This document shows, piece after piece, positions 1 to 12,693 of a DNA stretch of 64,000 nucleotides (the first letter of the stretch is position 1; each line of letters begins with the position of its first letter). This DNA is from Ceratodon purpureus (taxonomy: Eukaryota > Streptophyta > Bryopsida > Pseudoditrichales > Ditrichaceae): assembly GCA_014871385.1 (NCBI GenBank), contig CM026426.1, positions 14,167,810 to 14,231,809 of the forward strand, read 5' to 3'. Made by a program: the position numbers and the translations under genes. Below the pieces are notes generated by a model, which worked only from the letters and a program-made list of their open reading frames with translations, did not search any database and was not told the origin of the DNA.

Positions 1-1975
1 GGTTGATTTTCACGTGTTGGTGAGCTCTTGACAGCTCCTGCATGTATTGATCTGAATGCTTTTGCAAATTGTGAGTACACAAATTCTGGCCTAGTAATAT
101 AAAAGAAGTTTGTAGTGTGTACGCGTTGAAGTTTTTGAGAATTTTTTGAGAGATATGCACACGACCAAGATGTACCCGAGATAGGAGGTATGGACACGTC
201 CAATTAGTTTTGACAATTGTAGCGACTGTAAAATTATATTTACTTTATAATAGGTTTTGATTTATTACAAAAGAACGATTGATAATATTAAAAGATGTAG
301 TGTTTATAAATACTAAAAACTCAAGCCAACAACCAAATAAAAAACCAATCCAAATAACAAAGTTAAAGTAAATTAAAAAGTTCTGTTGTGAATTGATTAG
401 AACTTCTTAACCAGAGCCGTAACTTAGAATTCATCAGTCACAGATATCTATAATTCCCTCGGATGATGATCTCGCCTTCTCCTGTCGATCCATGATTTAC
501 ATTATCAATTTTTTTTTCTATTTTTCTTTTTACACCTTGTCGTCACCAACTCTTGATGAGGTGGTAGGGACGGGCGGGAGTATAGGCAGGTGGAGATGAG
601 GTTGTTTTTTTTGTTGTTGATTGGTGAGATTCCGTCTCTCGATCTCTGCGCAGAGTCGTTGCCGCGTTTATTGCGCTGCCGTTGATGTGCACTGTTGCTT
701 TTAATTTTATTTTTTCTTCACTGTTGCTTTTTATTTTATTTTTTCTTCTTAAATATTTTTCTCCGCGGTTGCAGTTGGTGATTGGTGTAGTAATTAGTGT
801 GGTGAACGATTGTCTCTGTTTCTGTTTCCTCCGTCTTGATGTGTTGTGTGTGAGTTCGAGAGAATGTGGTGATGAGAGGGTGAGTAAGTAGCTTTTATGA
901 TGTTGGTGAGGGGAATCGAAGGGTGAGGTAGGTGTTTGTTGTTATTGTTGTGACGTTGTGAGCGCCTGCCGTTTGGAAAATATCAAGGTGAGGTTCGTGT
1001 TGGAGTAATTGCTCTATGTAAGTGTGTGCGGTCCAGGGAGAGCGAAATCATCTTGCGTAGGTTTTTACGTAAAATAGTCAGATGCATTTAGTTTGATACT
1101 CTGGCGATACGTGTTAGTTTGTGATCTTGGTTTTGAAGAGTTGTAAGTTATTGCAGCCCTATTTTCCTCAACCCTCGGGTCTTGATCTTTGTTCAGCCGT
1201 GCATAGCCGTTCGAGTGGTGGATCTATGTTCTGTTGCATCTTGTTTTTTGTCGTCGTAGCCTCTGTATTGAACCTTTCAGAAATTCTCATTTTTTCGTCT
1301 ATTTTGTTAGGCCTCTTAACGTAGGAAAATGCCTCGAAGCCTGGCGAATACTAAATAGCAAGCGTGATTTGAATTTTATATATGCATGTAGTGAAGTGTT
1401 TGAGTTTATCAGCGAACTGTTCAAGGTCGATCTTGATCATTCTTCCCCAATAAACTCCCAGTATCTGCTCCAAAAGTTTATTATGTAGACAACCGTGTTA
1501 GAGGATATTTAGTTGTTGATGTTCAGCGGGCTAGAATGTCAGCAGTCGTTGAAACATACAAAAGCATATTATGTGTGGGCATATGGTTTGGTTAGTGAAG
1601 GATGTGCAGGAAATCAACAGCTAGGAAGTTCAAACACATCCTGTTTGGACGATACTTTTAAACAGGGTTTCATGAGCATAGTAAGTGATCCATGTTTGAT
1701 TTCGCAACAGCAGGTAGTCTGGAAATAAAACATGTTAGCAGAATGGAACATTATTGAGTGGGTTGTGACGCCAGCTATCTGAAAGTCTTTCCAATGTCTG
1801 ATTGTGAATTACAACGTATAAATGAATACATAAATCAGATATTTCATGAGCATAACTGCTTATAGATAAGTAACACCTAATCTAACTTGTGTAGTCTTGC
1901 TACCAGTACGTTAGAATGTGGAGTAGACTTGGAATTGGCTTAAAACGTTTCATCGTCAAGATTAGGTTTGGGAAT
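1..1975. other. Non-coding, no gene supported
   Basis: AT- and T-rich sequence with many stops in all frames. The short open frames here, such as one at 682-891, are low-complexity F/L/V-rich translations without a recognisable domain or consistent splice sites. I see no RNA gene or mobile-element end that I can defend. Confidence 0.6.
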
Positions 1976-2013
1976 GGTTGACAAACTGTTTCTGTGGAGT
2001 GCAGAAGAGTCGT

Positions 2014-2541
2014 ATGATGGTGATTCCGAGACACAGCGATGCTCTAGAGTCTAGTACGGGATCAATGTCGGCAAACGCCAGGGACGTCCCCCCTGTTCAT
2101 ACAAATCAGTACAATATGCCAAGCGGTGAATACTGGGAGGCGTACACCTACGACCGAGGAGCCAAAACGTTCCCCTGGCACATAGAGTGGCGGAAGCAGT
2201 GCCCTGAATTAAAGGCACATTTCATCAGAGGGATAAGAAAGATTTATCCTGGAAATTGGGAATCAAAAGGGGTGTTAGAAGATGTAGGAAAAAGTAATAG
2301 GGAAAAGAGGGCTCGTCTGCGAGCCCAATTCAAAGTGTATCGAGATCCAAAAAACGTAGGGAGGCCTACTGGTTGCACCTTCGAGTCCTGGAACAAGATT
2401 TGGCACGACATAGAGGATCCTAAGAAGAAAGAGTTTGCTGCTGTCATCTCACATAAGGTGAGAGAGGGGCTCCAGTCACGGCAACGCAGGTTTTCACATC
2501 GTTGCGGCCAAAAAGGTTATGAGGGAATCGTGGTAAAATTT
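2014..2541 (+). CDS. Transposase_24-like (TNPA-type) exon, partial
   Basis: I read this as one exon of a CACTA partner gene. The frame is open from ATG 2014 (or from an acceptor ending in CAG just upstream) to a good donor, TTT|GTAAGT, at 2542. The C-terminal third shows the pattern of the plant En/Spm Transposase_24 family: 'TFESWNKIWHDIED', then 'REGLQSRQRRFSHRCG', corresponding to a tryptophan-containing helix followed by a basic N-R-x-K/H-G stretch. The N-terminal part contains 'FPWHIEWRKQCPEL' and charged helices. In family members this protein binds subterminal repeats to help the transposase, but that role is inferred. I could not find the next exon; an LRR pseudogene follows about 600 bp downstream. 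It could instead be a diverged host gene. Confidence 0.45.
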
Positions 2542-2906
2542 GTAAGTTATTCTATGCTGTTCCAGTGCGTCTTAATTGTGTAGTATACTGGACTTGCATG
2601 TTGTTTAAGAGATTTCTGCAAGTTTCTTTTAATTTTGCTTTGGAAATTCTGCGTTTGGTTTCTGAGGTGAGGTGGATTTGGGAGAGAGAGGGTGGTTTCT
2701 CGGTTGCTTCGGCGTGGTGATGCTAGGTGCCGGGTTTGGGGAGTTCTGTTTATGTACTTTCTTTTTGAGCCGCGTTCTTTGATTTTGTTCCGGCTCTGTG
2801 TCCGGCATAGCGGAGTTAGTTGAGGTGCCTGAGTTGTCTGGAGAGCCTGGAGAGGGTTGTTTTGAGATGAGTTGCTTTTGCAGCAGTTTTGGCCGTTTTC
2901 TGAGAT

Positions 2907-2977
2907 CGTTATGATATGCCGAGGTCGGGTTTCAGGTTGTAACGTTATGATATGTCGAGGTCGGTTAGTTTCAGGTT
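2907..2977. repeat. Short tandem duplication (about 35-bp unit, two copies)
   Basis: Two near-identical copies of a unit starting CGTTATGATATG and ending in TTTCAGGTT lie side by side (2907-2938 and 2943-2977). They differ by a C/T change and a short insertion. On the minus strand this makes a 149-aa low-complexity frame look repetitive; I do not regard that frame as a gene. Confidence 0.75.
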
Positions 2978-3168
2978 CCTGGTTGGCAGACAACATTGTA
3001 AATCACTTTGACCACCTGGTGTATTTGCTACATGATGCAGACTCTGACTTGTAGAATTTGCTGTTTATTAGAGTATACCATGTTCCTGTCTGCATTAGGT
3101 GAAACTTTGATGGTAAATCAATGTTTCTCTACAGTCGTGATCGTTGTCTCCTCTCTGCTGCGCTAAGC

Positions 3169-4270
3169 ATATGGCTTCAATGCGCTGGGCCATCTTTTCT
3201 AGTTGTGAGAATATCGTCAAAGTGAGTGGGTTAAACTCGAAACTGACCAACTTGCGAGTCTTGGATCTTCGATGGTGTAAGATTCTGCGTAGTTGCCTTG
3301 GTGTAGGCGGCTTGGTGAATTTGGAGGAACTTAATTGTAAGGGCTGCGAGAGGCTAATTAAGAGTTTAGCCAATCTATGTAAAGTATGAAACTTACGAAT
3401 ACTGAAGGTTTCTGGGTGCCCATTAATCATGGAAGTGCCGGGGCTAGGTGATTTAGTCGCTCTGGAGGAGCTTTATGCTGGGCAGAGAATCTCTTGGCGT
3501 ATGTATGATGACGAAGCTCCGTATGGTTTTGAGTTGCCTGACTTGTACCAGCTGAGAAACCTAGGAGTATTGCGCTTGCTCCGGTGGTATTTTCGTAGCT
3601 GCCCTGGAGTGAGTGACTTGGTAAATCTAGAGGAACTCAACTTATCGCGATGAGAGAACCTAGAACTTTTGCCCAATCTAGAGAATATGAGGAAGTTGCG
3701 AAAACTGGACATTTCAGAGTGCCCATTTATCAATGAATTAGTGCGGGGTCTTGGTGAATTAGTGGCTCTGGAGGAGCTTCTGGCTGGAACGGATTTCTAT
3801 GACTGGTATTACGATTCGTAGAGTTTATATTTGCCTGACATGCACAAGCTGAGAAACCTTCGAGTAATGCGCTTGCCTAGGTGCTGTTTGGAGGTAATGC
3901 CGGGCTTTGAGAGCTTAATTTCTCTACAGGAAATGGAGGCAGACTTTCGTGAAGGTGGTAGACAAGCCCAGTGCTCTACGGCAGCCCATGGAGTTGCAGA
4001 CATTGAAGATCTGTGCGTGGAGTTTAGACGGTTTACAAGGATTAGAAAACTTGGCCATGTTACGTAGTCTCGATATCCGTCACAATAGTGCCTGGTTTTC
4101 GAAGTCTGATAAGTTTAAAGAAGATGAACATTCTGAATTGTCAAGTCAAAGATGTATGCGGATAAGGATGCGTGACTATGTCAAGGATTTGTTGCACAGG
4201 ATCGCGAGTTTGGTCGTCCCCCAAACGAATCAGAATTGGATATCGCCAAGACTTATGGGTGGCAAAAGCT
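3169..4270 (+). pseudogene. Leucine-rich-repeat gene remnant (NLR-type LRR), broken
   Basis: In one frame the translation gives successive leucine-rich repeats with about 23-26 residue spacing, for example 'LTNLRVLDLRWCKILRS', 'LVNLEELNCKGCERLI', 'NLRILKVSGCPLI' and 'LRKLDISECPFINEL'. Alternating 'L.NL..L.L..C' and 'GLG.LVALEEL' units are typical of the LRR region of plant NB-ARC-LRR immune receptors. The frame is interrupted by TGA at 3387-3389, TGA at 3651-3653 and TAG near 3819. The leucine pattern then continues in another frame from about 3950 ('LENLAMLRSLDIRH'), so there is also a frameshift. No NB-ARC or TIR/CC domain is visible upstream, so this is a 3' remnant. An LRR-only protein is the alternative. 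Confidence 0.75.
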
Positions 4271-4629
4271 GAAGGAGAGGACTTATGCCGAGCAAGAGAG
4301 CAGAGCACCTGTCACATGCGATGGTGGTGGAATTTTTCATGGCAACAATGACTCCGAGTTCCTGTCTTTGAGTCCTACCGAAGAAGGCAGTGAAGGGGCG
4401 GATTTTGGGCTCACGTAGCAAAGAGAAGAGGTTGGCAGTAGGAAGTGGTGAACTCTGAAGTGTCGGTGGTGCTCTTGTAGATTGTAGGAATTATAATCAC
4501 ACAGAATTGGATCCATGTAGTTGTTGTTCCGAAATTCTCGTGGATATTCCTCTACAATGAATATTGACGGATTTCTTTCTTTCAATATAATAAAAATGCA
4601 TTTTTGATATCCATCACCTTCTCGGTTAT

Positions 4630-4830
4630 CTGCTATTCGATACCCGTCCTGGGTATACCATCCTTGCTACCCGTCCCGGTTATACAATCCTTGCTACCCG
4701 TCCCGGTTATACAATCCTTGCTACCCGTCCCGTTTATACCATCCGATACCCGTCCCGTTTATACCATCCGATACCCGTCCCGGTCATAACATCCTTGATA
4801 TCCATCACCTTCCCGGTTATACCATCCTTG
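4630..4830. repeat. Minisatellite, about 27-bp unit
   Basis: Seven or so tandem, slightly diverged copies of a unit like ATACCCGTCCCGGTTATAC followed by CATCCTTG run across this stretch. Some copies are shortened to about 21 bp. The translation is a repetitive S/L/P/V-rich frame and is not considered a gene. Confidence 0.85.
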
Positions 4831-6900
4831 CAGAACTGTGCCAAGTGCCGTTACAGAAGTGGAGTCCTAAATTAGACATGGTAGGATGAATGATGCAAAT
4901 TGTGACATAAACCCTGTCCATGTAACAGATCCTCATTAACCGGTCCCACCACGGAATCATGTTAATCCTCTGGGAACTTCGAAGTTCCATATGGAAGCTA
5001 AGCAACGTTGATAAGCCAGCCCCTTGGCATTGCACAAAAAAACAATGTTTAAGGGGTCATTCTAGCATGGTTTCGAAAGCATACCCTAACCTTCATTTCA
5101 GTGTTAAAAGAAGGATTCTAGACGTTACTTGAGTGCCCATTTCCTAGTAGTGAGATGGGTTCTCGTATGCAAACTTCTCGAGACTGTCTGAATTAGCGTC
5201 GACTATGCAATCGAGGTACGGAGAAATGATTTCATCATCTTAGCCAATATGCCTTCCGTGTGACGGTTTGTCACACTGTGAATTATCTAAATCGAAACAA
5301 CTGTCCTTATTAATGACAGAAAATGAAGAGCATCAGATTCGCTCACAAGCTCCCGGATGAGTTGTAGTACAGACGACTCCAATTCCCCTAAACTTCACAT
5401 TGACCAGATGACACTCATGTTAGTACGACACGCCGGCCAACGAAGTTGAGGTTGAACAGAACTAGCTAAAAAATGGGCCATGTATGTCGACGAAGTGTGA
5501 GATGTTTCGACATCTGAAGAGAGTCGTACTAGTTTTGCAGCACCTGGACCTTCTCAAGGGCATCGGATGGCACTAGTGCAAACTCTGACTCCTAGGCGTT
5601 GGGCGGGGAGCCAGGCCTGCGACTCCCGGGGGTGCACCCCCCAACTGTGCCCCCCTTCGTCACGCGAATCAAGAGAGCGACGGGAGTGTACTGCGGAGGA
5701 GACTTCAGTTGTTGCGATTTCATTCACGTTGACGTCACGCCATGTGTATGTCTTTGGGTTACGCTCAACGGGGAGGGTCAGGGTGATATTGACTCTTTTG
5801 TTGCCATCTGTTCGATTTTTGTGCGTTTCTCAAATGTTTTGGCTTGCCGGCAGGTATGCTCTGGGAGGGCCATGTGTGACACTATGCTCGAACGTGAGAT
5901 TTATCAGAAAGACGTCGAGTTTGCTTAGGGTTACACAAGTGGCGCGCCACCGTAGTTTGAATTTTCTGATAATCAATCCGATAACTAGGTTTTATGCAAT
6001 GAATAATCGAATATTTAATGTAGCACAGTTTTGTACAAAAGAAGAAATGCAGCTGCGATTTCCCATTATGTATTGTGGAAAATAACGTGTACAAACAGGG
6101 GGTATGGCCTCTGCCATTTCCTCGGAGAAATGTGCTAACTCTAGAAATTACGCTGAGGAACATTGACGACATAACTGGATTAGGGTCACATTCGAGGGCC
6201 ACATCTGCTCCCATTTGTGAACAGCCCCAACTGCTGCTGATAAATCTAAGACAACAAAGGTCATGTAGATAAATGACCACTATCTCAACTTCCTACAGAA
6301 CTGTACGAAGAGGAAAGTGAAAGAGAACAGAGTATGAGATAAAAACTCGTTTGCTGTTAGCCACAGTCGACGACGTCATTGCAAACGATCAGTAGAACGT
6401 ATCAGCATAGATCATACTGATCCCTTAGAACGTCGAAGTCAAAGCCTGATCCTTGTCTTCTCCACCTATATTTACAGAGAAATCGCAGTGGATGTCGATT
6501 CCTCCTACTTCGATGCCAGTGACTTTGTATTAGCCAGCGGATGGTGCTTGCCTGGGTCCTCACACACAATTTCAGTAAATCAGCACTGCCTGAAAGAATA
6601 AAATAACGTAGAAAAAAGAAAAGAGATATAAAAGAATGTCACCACAGAAATCAACAAAGGACACATATTTGTTGAAATGTGATCATGGACAACGATATCC
6701 AGTCTGTCCATTCAACACATGAGGAAACGATAGGTTGCACTTTGAATACACTAAAAATTGGTTCGTATGCCTGTAAGTAGCCCATGTACACTTGCACAAT
6801 GCAGTCTGGAAATTAATATGCCCTACCCCTGATACAGCAATTAACGCACATGGTATAAAAACAGAGTACACTTCGTAGATAGTTGGAGGAAATTATATGC
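4831..6900. other. Non-coding stretch between minisatellite and element A
   Basis: No domain is recognisable in any frame. Frames of 100-170 codons at 5567-6085 (plus) and 5882-6280 (minus) overlap each other and have atypical composition. The left end of CACTA element A should lie here or slightly left of it, but I found no convincing CACTA terminus paired with another end. Confidence 0.45.
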
Positions 6901-6912
6901 TCGAGAACTTAC

Positions 6913-9900
6913 TTCGAATCACTTAAAATTTCCCTTTTTAGCCGCTGGACACACATTGATAAGGTACTCCGAGCCCCACATGACAATCGCATCATCAGTG
7001 AACTCCACATCCCGGACCTCATCCAGAGTCTTCAACGTCCTGTTCGGCTGTTTGGTCGGGTGCATAACCTTGACTCCAGATTCGTATACTTTAATTATCT
7101 CAACAAGTTGCAGTCCAGTCTCCCACTTCAGAGAACGCCAGGGTGATGATTGTAGTTTTGGCTTCGATGTCTAGAAATTGTATCAAGTTCTCCCTAGAGC
7201 AACCGGTTTTCCCGCATGATTCGGGTGAATAACCCACACTTCTCGATTCACTGGAAGGGGATACTTATTCTACAGGTTTGAAAAAAAATCCGCAATTAAT
7301 TATTGTAAGTATTCATTGCATCAGATAAGGCATTCATATATATACATATACATATGGTCAGGAAATACATCTTTACACAGAACTCATTACGTATTTATTT
7401 TCAATTACAACCATGACTAGTCATCTGGATGAAGATTCTTCATATACTTGATCTCCTTTAGGTTTCAAATTTGTTGGTGGCTCTCGTTCCTCGTATTTGC
7501 TTTTTTTCCGAGCGGTAGAGTCTTGTTCTGCAGTCCTCTTACCTTTGCCTTTGGCAGCCTGTTCATGTACCACTGTTCCTTTTGTACCAAACTCTGTCAC
7601 CGTACCTTGTTCACTGGGCATTTCGTGGACTTCCTCAGGGTTCTTTGACGCTGCTCTGCCACCATCTGCCCGAGACGTGTCACAGTGCGTTGCACAGTGT
7701 TCACCTTCATCTGCAGTTCTTACGTGAATGACCTTCAGTTGTTGACACCACTTTCTGACAGTACATTTCCACATACCTGATTATGTTACAACATGATGAG
7801 CATTATCCCTCCTCAACGGATTCGACACACTCTTCCTATGCATCACACTTGACGGCTGAGGCAAGCAGTAAATATATTACTTATGTATAAATAATAAGAA
7901 GATTACCTCCAAGTCCTGCATTTTTAGAACGGGGAGAAGGGCAGGCAGTGGGATGCCCCTGCTGGTCAAGTTCTTTGCTTATAAGTGGGCTCTGGACTTC
8001 AGCGTCTACAGTCGCCACAGTTGGAGAAATGGGCAACATGCCGGTCCTTGTTTGGTCAGCTTTCGACAATGTCATCGTATCATTCATTTCTGACTGATCT
8101 TCGGTACTTAAAGTTTGGAATTTCTTACCGCAAGCGTTGTTATTTCTTCCAAAATGTACTTGTGGCGGCCCACTAACCTGGAGAACTGGAGTTTCTACAG
8201 GGGATACATGCTCTTCTGCACGCGCAGAGCTTGAGGAAGGTCGCACAAAAGTCGTTGCATTTTGCTGAGTTGAAGACCTTTTCTCACCGTCCTCGCTCAC
8301 GCCGCTCAGCAGGTACTGTAATTATACCATGAGAACTGGTACGTTTTCATACCCTCGCAGACGCTCCACAATCTCCAAGACATTCGACTTCAAGTCAGCA
8401 ACGTCTTTCTCAACCTTCCACATCCTAGGAGATTTCGGTTCTGCAACGTCAGATGATCGCGGCTCCATTACCTGGCTCATCTGCACACGGCAACAAAAAA
8501 TTTTGTTGGGAATGCTCTGGTTTGCATCTTTGCTAATGTCAAGCACCCAGTAATTGAGCATTGATGTAATGGATCAAAATAATAAGAATCCCGTTACGTG
8601 CTAATACAAGATGAAATTAAATTCAGAATTATAAACAGACTTTTCTCATAAACCTGGTTAATTTGGTTGTTGTCAATAGCGTCCGTGAAATCCTGAGATT
8701 CATGACAACGCTGAAATTGTACTCCTGCTGAGTTGCTCAAACTGTATTAAGGTCGGCTTTCCTACAAAAAAGATTCAGATAGCATTGCAACATGAATGAC
8801 TCAGACTGGATGTTGACCACGCTAAGATCTTTCATGAACACGATAAAATGTATTGAGTCGAAGAATGTGTCAAAAAAAAATTCAGGAGTGAAGAAACAAA
8901 CAGATAAAAGCATAATAGGAAAGAGGGTAGACCGATATGAGAAATACTCGTAATTAAACAAGACATAATTTAATGTCAAATCCCATGCAATTAAACCATG
9001 AAGCTCTCGCCTCGCACTGTACCTGTGATTCGTTGCATCCTACGCATACTGATAATAACACACGACCTGATTTGCAAACTTCAGGAAGGTGTAAGGTTTT
9101 AGAATCACCGATGGTTCATTCTGTTGTGGCGACACGACGCCTTGTCCACTCTGCGAGCCAGTAGAGGCGAGTGAAAGTCTTTTATCTTTTTTTGCGGTGT
9201 TCGATTCATGCAATCTTTTTGTCTTGCATATACTTGCAGGGCTTGACCACCACTGCAGGAGAGCATGGTGTTTTTCAGGCTCTAAATCCGGATGCATTCT
9301 ACCAGTGTCTTCAAAGTGCTTGCGATACTCACTTCTCTGCTTCTCTAACCTCTTCCTCATATAATTAGGAAACCAGTCACGTTTCACTGGTGGGTCAAAC
9401 TCGAACTCTTCGAGGACCACTTCTGAAATTTCGGGTCTTCGTTATGGTAAGAAATCTGCGCAACATCCACAAAGATTTTCATTAGACCTTGTATCGCGGA
9501 AGTCACCCGCAATTTATTTGTGAGTATGTTTCCTTCTGAATCGGTTACGATCTTGAACTTCTGTCCATTGTTGCGCTTTATATGCACCATGTAATCAGAA
9601 TCTGCACGACGCTGAACAGATCTTCTGGATGTTTCTCGATTTTCCGGCATTCTTAGCTGAGCAGATGTCCTGAGCTCATTTGAGACTTCTTGAGCTTCCC
9701 CGTGATTATCTTCTTCACCCCAGGAGTCCTGATCGCCTGCAAATACAGGCATGTCTGGTGGGGTCAGTAACGGAGACTGTATCAAACTAGAGAGACCAGC
9801 TGCCGCACTTACCAAGTTCTCAGTAGCTGATGTAAACTCATCCGTCTCTACGGAAAACGAATCAACGTACTGATGTTGGACACTCTGATGGTCTCGATGA

Positions 9901-10280
9901 TCTGGAACTTTGCCTCTGGACATGGCCTCTTTCACGTGGGCAAGAGCCGCTTGGTAGCCTACTTCGTAAGGCGGACATACAGCCGGACCTTGTCTCACCG
10001 CAGCAGCTGCTTCCGTGTCTAATTTTGCTGAAAGAGAACGATGCTCCCGGTTACGTGAGATACGAGAGGTGCCTGACGTAAATATGTGGATTTCGTTTTG
10101 CATACTTTCATGTTGCCCTAGTGCTACCGCTGATGTCCTAAGTATAGTCGAGGATGGCGGTCCCTCAGATGTCCCTACCGACGGTCTTATCAGATAACGC
10201 CGTGTGTAACTCGCGTGTGTTCCTTCAGTTTGATAGTTTTCAGACATTCGGCTCTTGGGTGGAACAAATGGAACATCCAT
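6913..10280 (-). pseudogene. TNPA/TNP1-like partner gene of CACTA element A, decayed
   Basis: Multi-exon minus-strand gene. The first coding exon starts at ATG 10280, just after an acceptor TTGCAG. It is S/T/E-rich and ends in 'GQKFKIVTDSEGNIL...', matching the 'DEGRPYG' start of the Transposase_24 domain in the other elements. The domain continues one frame off ('EFEFDPPVKRDWFPNYM', then 'YRKHFE' and a W-containing helix to 9040), so a one-base frameshift lies near 9430. Later exons are about 8550-8354, 8315-7907 (donor GTAATC) and 7774-7430 (donor GATCAA|GTAT, the same junction as the inner element's gene). The exon 7269-6913 encodes 'VWVIHPNHAGKPVALG' and 'RTLKTLDEVRDVEF', resembling the Transposase_23/TNP1 C-terminal domain. 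That exon has three in-frame stops. In En/Spm this partner protein binds subterminal motifs. It is divergent from the TNP2 gene at 12694. Confidence 0.75.
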
Positions 10281-12377
10281 TTTAACCTGCAATCACGAGA
10301 CACATTACCGACACTTGTGGTGAGTACTACATACCACAAAAATGCCTTTTTTTCTACCCCATACTATACATGCAGTGCTGAAGTTTGCAAAAAAAAGAAC
10401 ATAGAATGTCGTTACGAAGTCAATAGTCCCGAGCACACATGAACAATGGATACGTTTTTATTATTTGTTTTATTATAAGAATCAATGTTTACGTGATCGC
10501 ATGGGCCTCGGAGTGTCTTACCGAGTAGAGAATTTACAAATACAGCGTCAATGTCGTCCTCGGTGAAACTTTGCTGGTAGTACCCATAAATCAAAGTCAA
10601 CCAGAGCCTCTTCATTGCTATTCACTACACACAAATCATGTCGACCGCCAAGGCAAAACTACACGAGGTTTAGGGAAAGATTTAGGGTTAACGTCTATAT
10701 AAGTAAAGCAGGAAAAAACAGAATAAGAAAGTGAAATCGCAAAGAACAGAACATAAAAAAAAAAACCCTTTTGTGTGTTATGTGACTACAGTTATAACTG
10801 AGCCAATACTATGAACACACCGAAAGGACTTATTTTGGAGAGGACTCAAACCGTATGTGTTTCTAGCATACACCAGTCACTCCCAGATAGAAGATTACGG
10901 AACCAAGATTAAGCGCATACCACGGAATGCAATCTCGTGCTCTAGCGCACTCAATTACGCAGCACATGCAGCCTGCATCTCACCAACGTAGCGACTTCAT
11001 CAACAGGTAGGGTTTCAAGCAGCCATTGAAACCTCAGAATCGCAGTCGCCGAACTATGTAGACGGTTTCCGGATACATTGAATTGACAAACAAGGAAATT
11101 ACAGATTATGATGTGAAACGAACCTGGGGATTGCGGATGAGTAGTCGATGGAGATTACAAACCTCTCTACCGCTGATGCCCTCGACAGGAAGCGGGGGAG
11201 GCCTCGTGGTTAGTACATGCTTTCAAACCCTAGTTTTCTCTTAGTACAACATGCAGATAAGAGTACCAGTTCAGTTCAGTTTGTTTGGGAAAGTAATGGT
11301 GCTCCAACGACCGCAGTTCATGAGAACTTCCGTCCACGAGGGCGACCCATCTATATAACATATTGCCTTCGAAGCTTACAGTCTCCGCAACTGCGCATAT
11401 CGTGATCTTCAACGCAATCTTGGTGAGCAATATGAACCCAGTAATGTTTGTCGTAATCAATATGCGATTCATGTACATTGATCTCCAAGGGAACTCTCTT
11501 GTTTAGTAATAGTATGTACATCATGTCGCTTATTATAACTCTTCTGATTCTGTGTTTTGTTTCGCGCCAGTTCATGTCGAGGATATTATAGCAATTGTGC
11601 AATCCCGGAATTGGAGCTCGATTGGAGGGTTGTGCATTAAGTGACTGCCGACGTCAAGACAGAGTTCTATACACCACAGCACTTGAAGACTTCGTGAAGG
11701 TGCGTTTTAGATTCCAAACATTATGTCGTGAAGGGATTGGGAAAGCCGAGGGTCTTCGTAGGGTTAGGGTTCGCTATGTCTGCCTATTAGTACATCCATA
11801 TGGTCATTGCTAATATCTTATTCGAATCCATAATAAGACGATATATCGGAATGTGGCTTGCAACGTAAACTACAGACACATAACTTTTACAACCCGATCG
11901 CATTAGACTTATGCGCACAGTCCGTCGTTTATCCTGAATATCTTTTAACCAGCGTCCTAGGAAATCTTCCGTTTCATAAGTTTGTTATATGCATAGCGAA
12001 AGAGATATTGAATTGAAAACACGCTGTTGTACAGTACTCGCGATTGCATGTTTTCCCAATTGACTCAGGGTTCTGTAGGAGAAGGTATGTCGTAGGTAAT
12101 GTCACTATAGGGTTCTGTACAGACGAGTTCTGCTTAGTTACTGCCTCAATATTTTCTTTTCTTTTTTATTTTTTTTAACCAAAAAAATAAAATAAAAGAG
12201 GAATAAACCAGCACGGGTTTGCCACATTCGATTTGTATGCATTAAGCGACCGTGTTTATATAGAGGAGGGTCTTAGTTCATGCTGCGTCTAAAAACTGGT
12301 GTCAGTGAATTGTTTTTTAGATTGCAAAAAAAGATTGATGCCTTCAGGGGAGTTTAGCGAACACTTTTACCATCATA

Positions 12378-12449
<72 letters not shown>

Positions 12450-12690
12450 TTCGCAGTAGCCACTGTTACAAGGCTATGGCTTAGAAATTTCAGAACGTTA
12501 ACAGACCTGTTCTGGTTTGGTAGTCAATAGCTTCTAAGTAATATTACAGTTGTTGCTTACCAGCATTGTTTTATAAAATCTATGACACTGTTCTTTTTCT
12601 GTCAACTGCTTCTATGTTGTTTTCCTTTGTAATGCACTCATTATTTTGCTATTCTAAAGATGCTACTATGTTTTTATTAAACACATATAC
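10281..12690. promoter_or_regulatory. Divergent intergenic region of element A with telo-box motifs
   Basis: The region separates the minus-strand TNPA-like gene from the plus-strand TNP2 gene and so should hold both promoters. Telomere-like motifs occur three times: TTTAGGG at 10669-10675 and 10681-10687, AAACCCTA at 11225-11232, and TAGGGTTAGGGTT at about 11759-11771. AAACCCTA telo boxes are known plant 5'-region elements. The other small open frames here carry no domain and are probably leader or intron sequence. Confidence 0.4.
12374..12444. repeat. (TA)n microsatellite
   Basis: About 70 bp of almost pure AT/TA dinucleotide with one interruption (ATGTAT). It lies about 250 bp upstream of the element A transposase start. 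Confidence 0.97.
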
Positions 12691-12693
12691 AGA

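Noticed and set aside
105-117. GTTTGTAGTG, similar to a CACTA right end
   Set aside because: The match to TTTTCTTGTAGTG is weak and no partner end or target duplication can be seen at the window edge.
2547-2996. 149-aa minus-strand frame
   Set aside because: Low complexity, contains a short duplicated unit, no domain, and overlaps other frames.
4880-5040. Sequence with GAACTTCGAAGTTCC and AAGCTAAGCAACG, slightly like the internal region of 5S rRNA
   Set aside because: Only short words match. The conserved ends, helix pairing and length of a 5S gene are not present.
5567-6280. Overlapping frames of 172 aa (plus) and 132 aa (minus)
   Set aside because: No domain or start context on either strand; they contradict each other.
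12299-12484. Open frame with a long IYIYIY run
   Set aside because: It is a translation of the (TA)n microsatellite.
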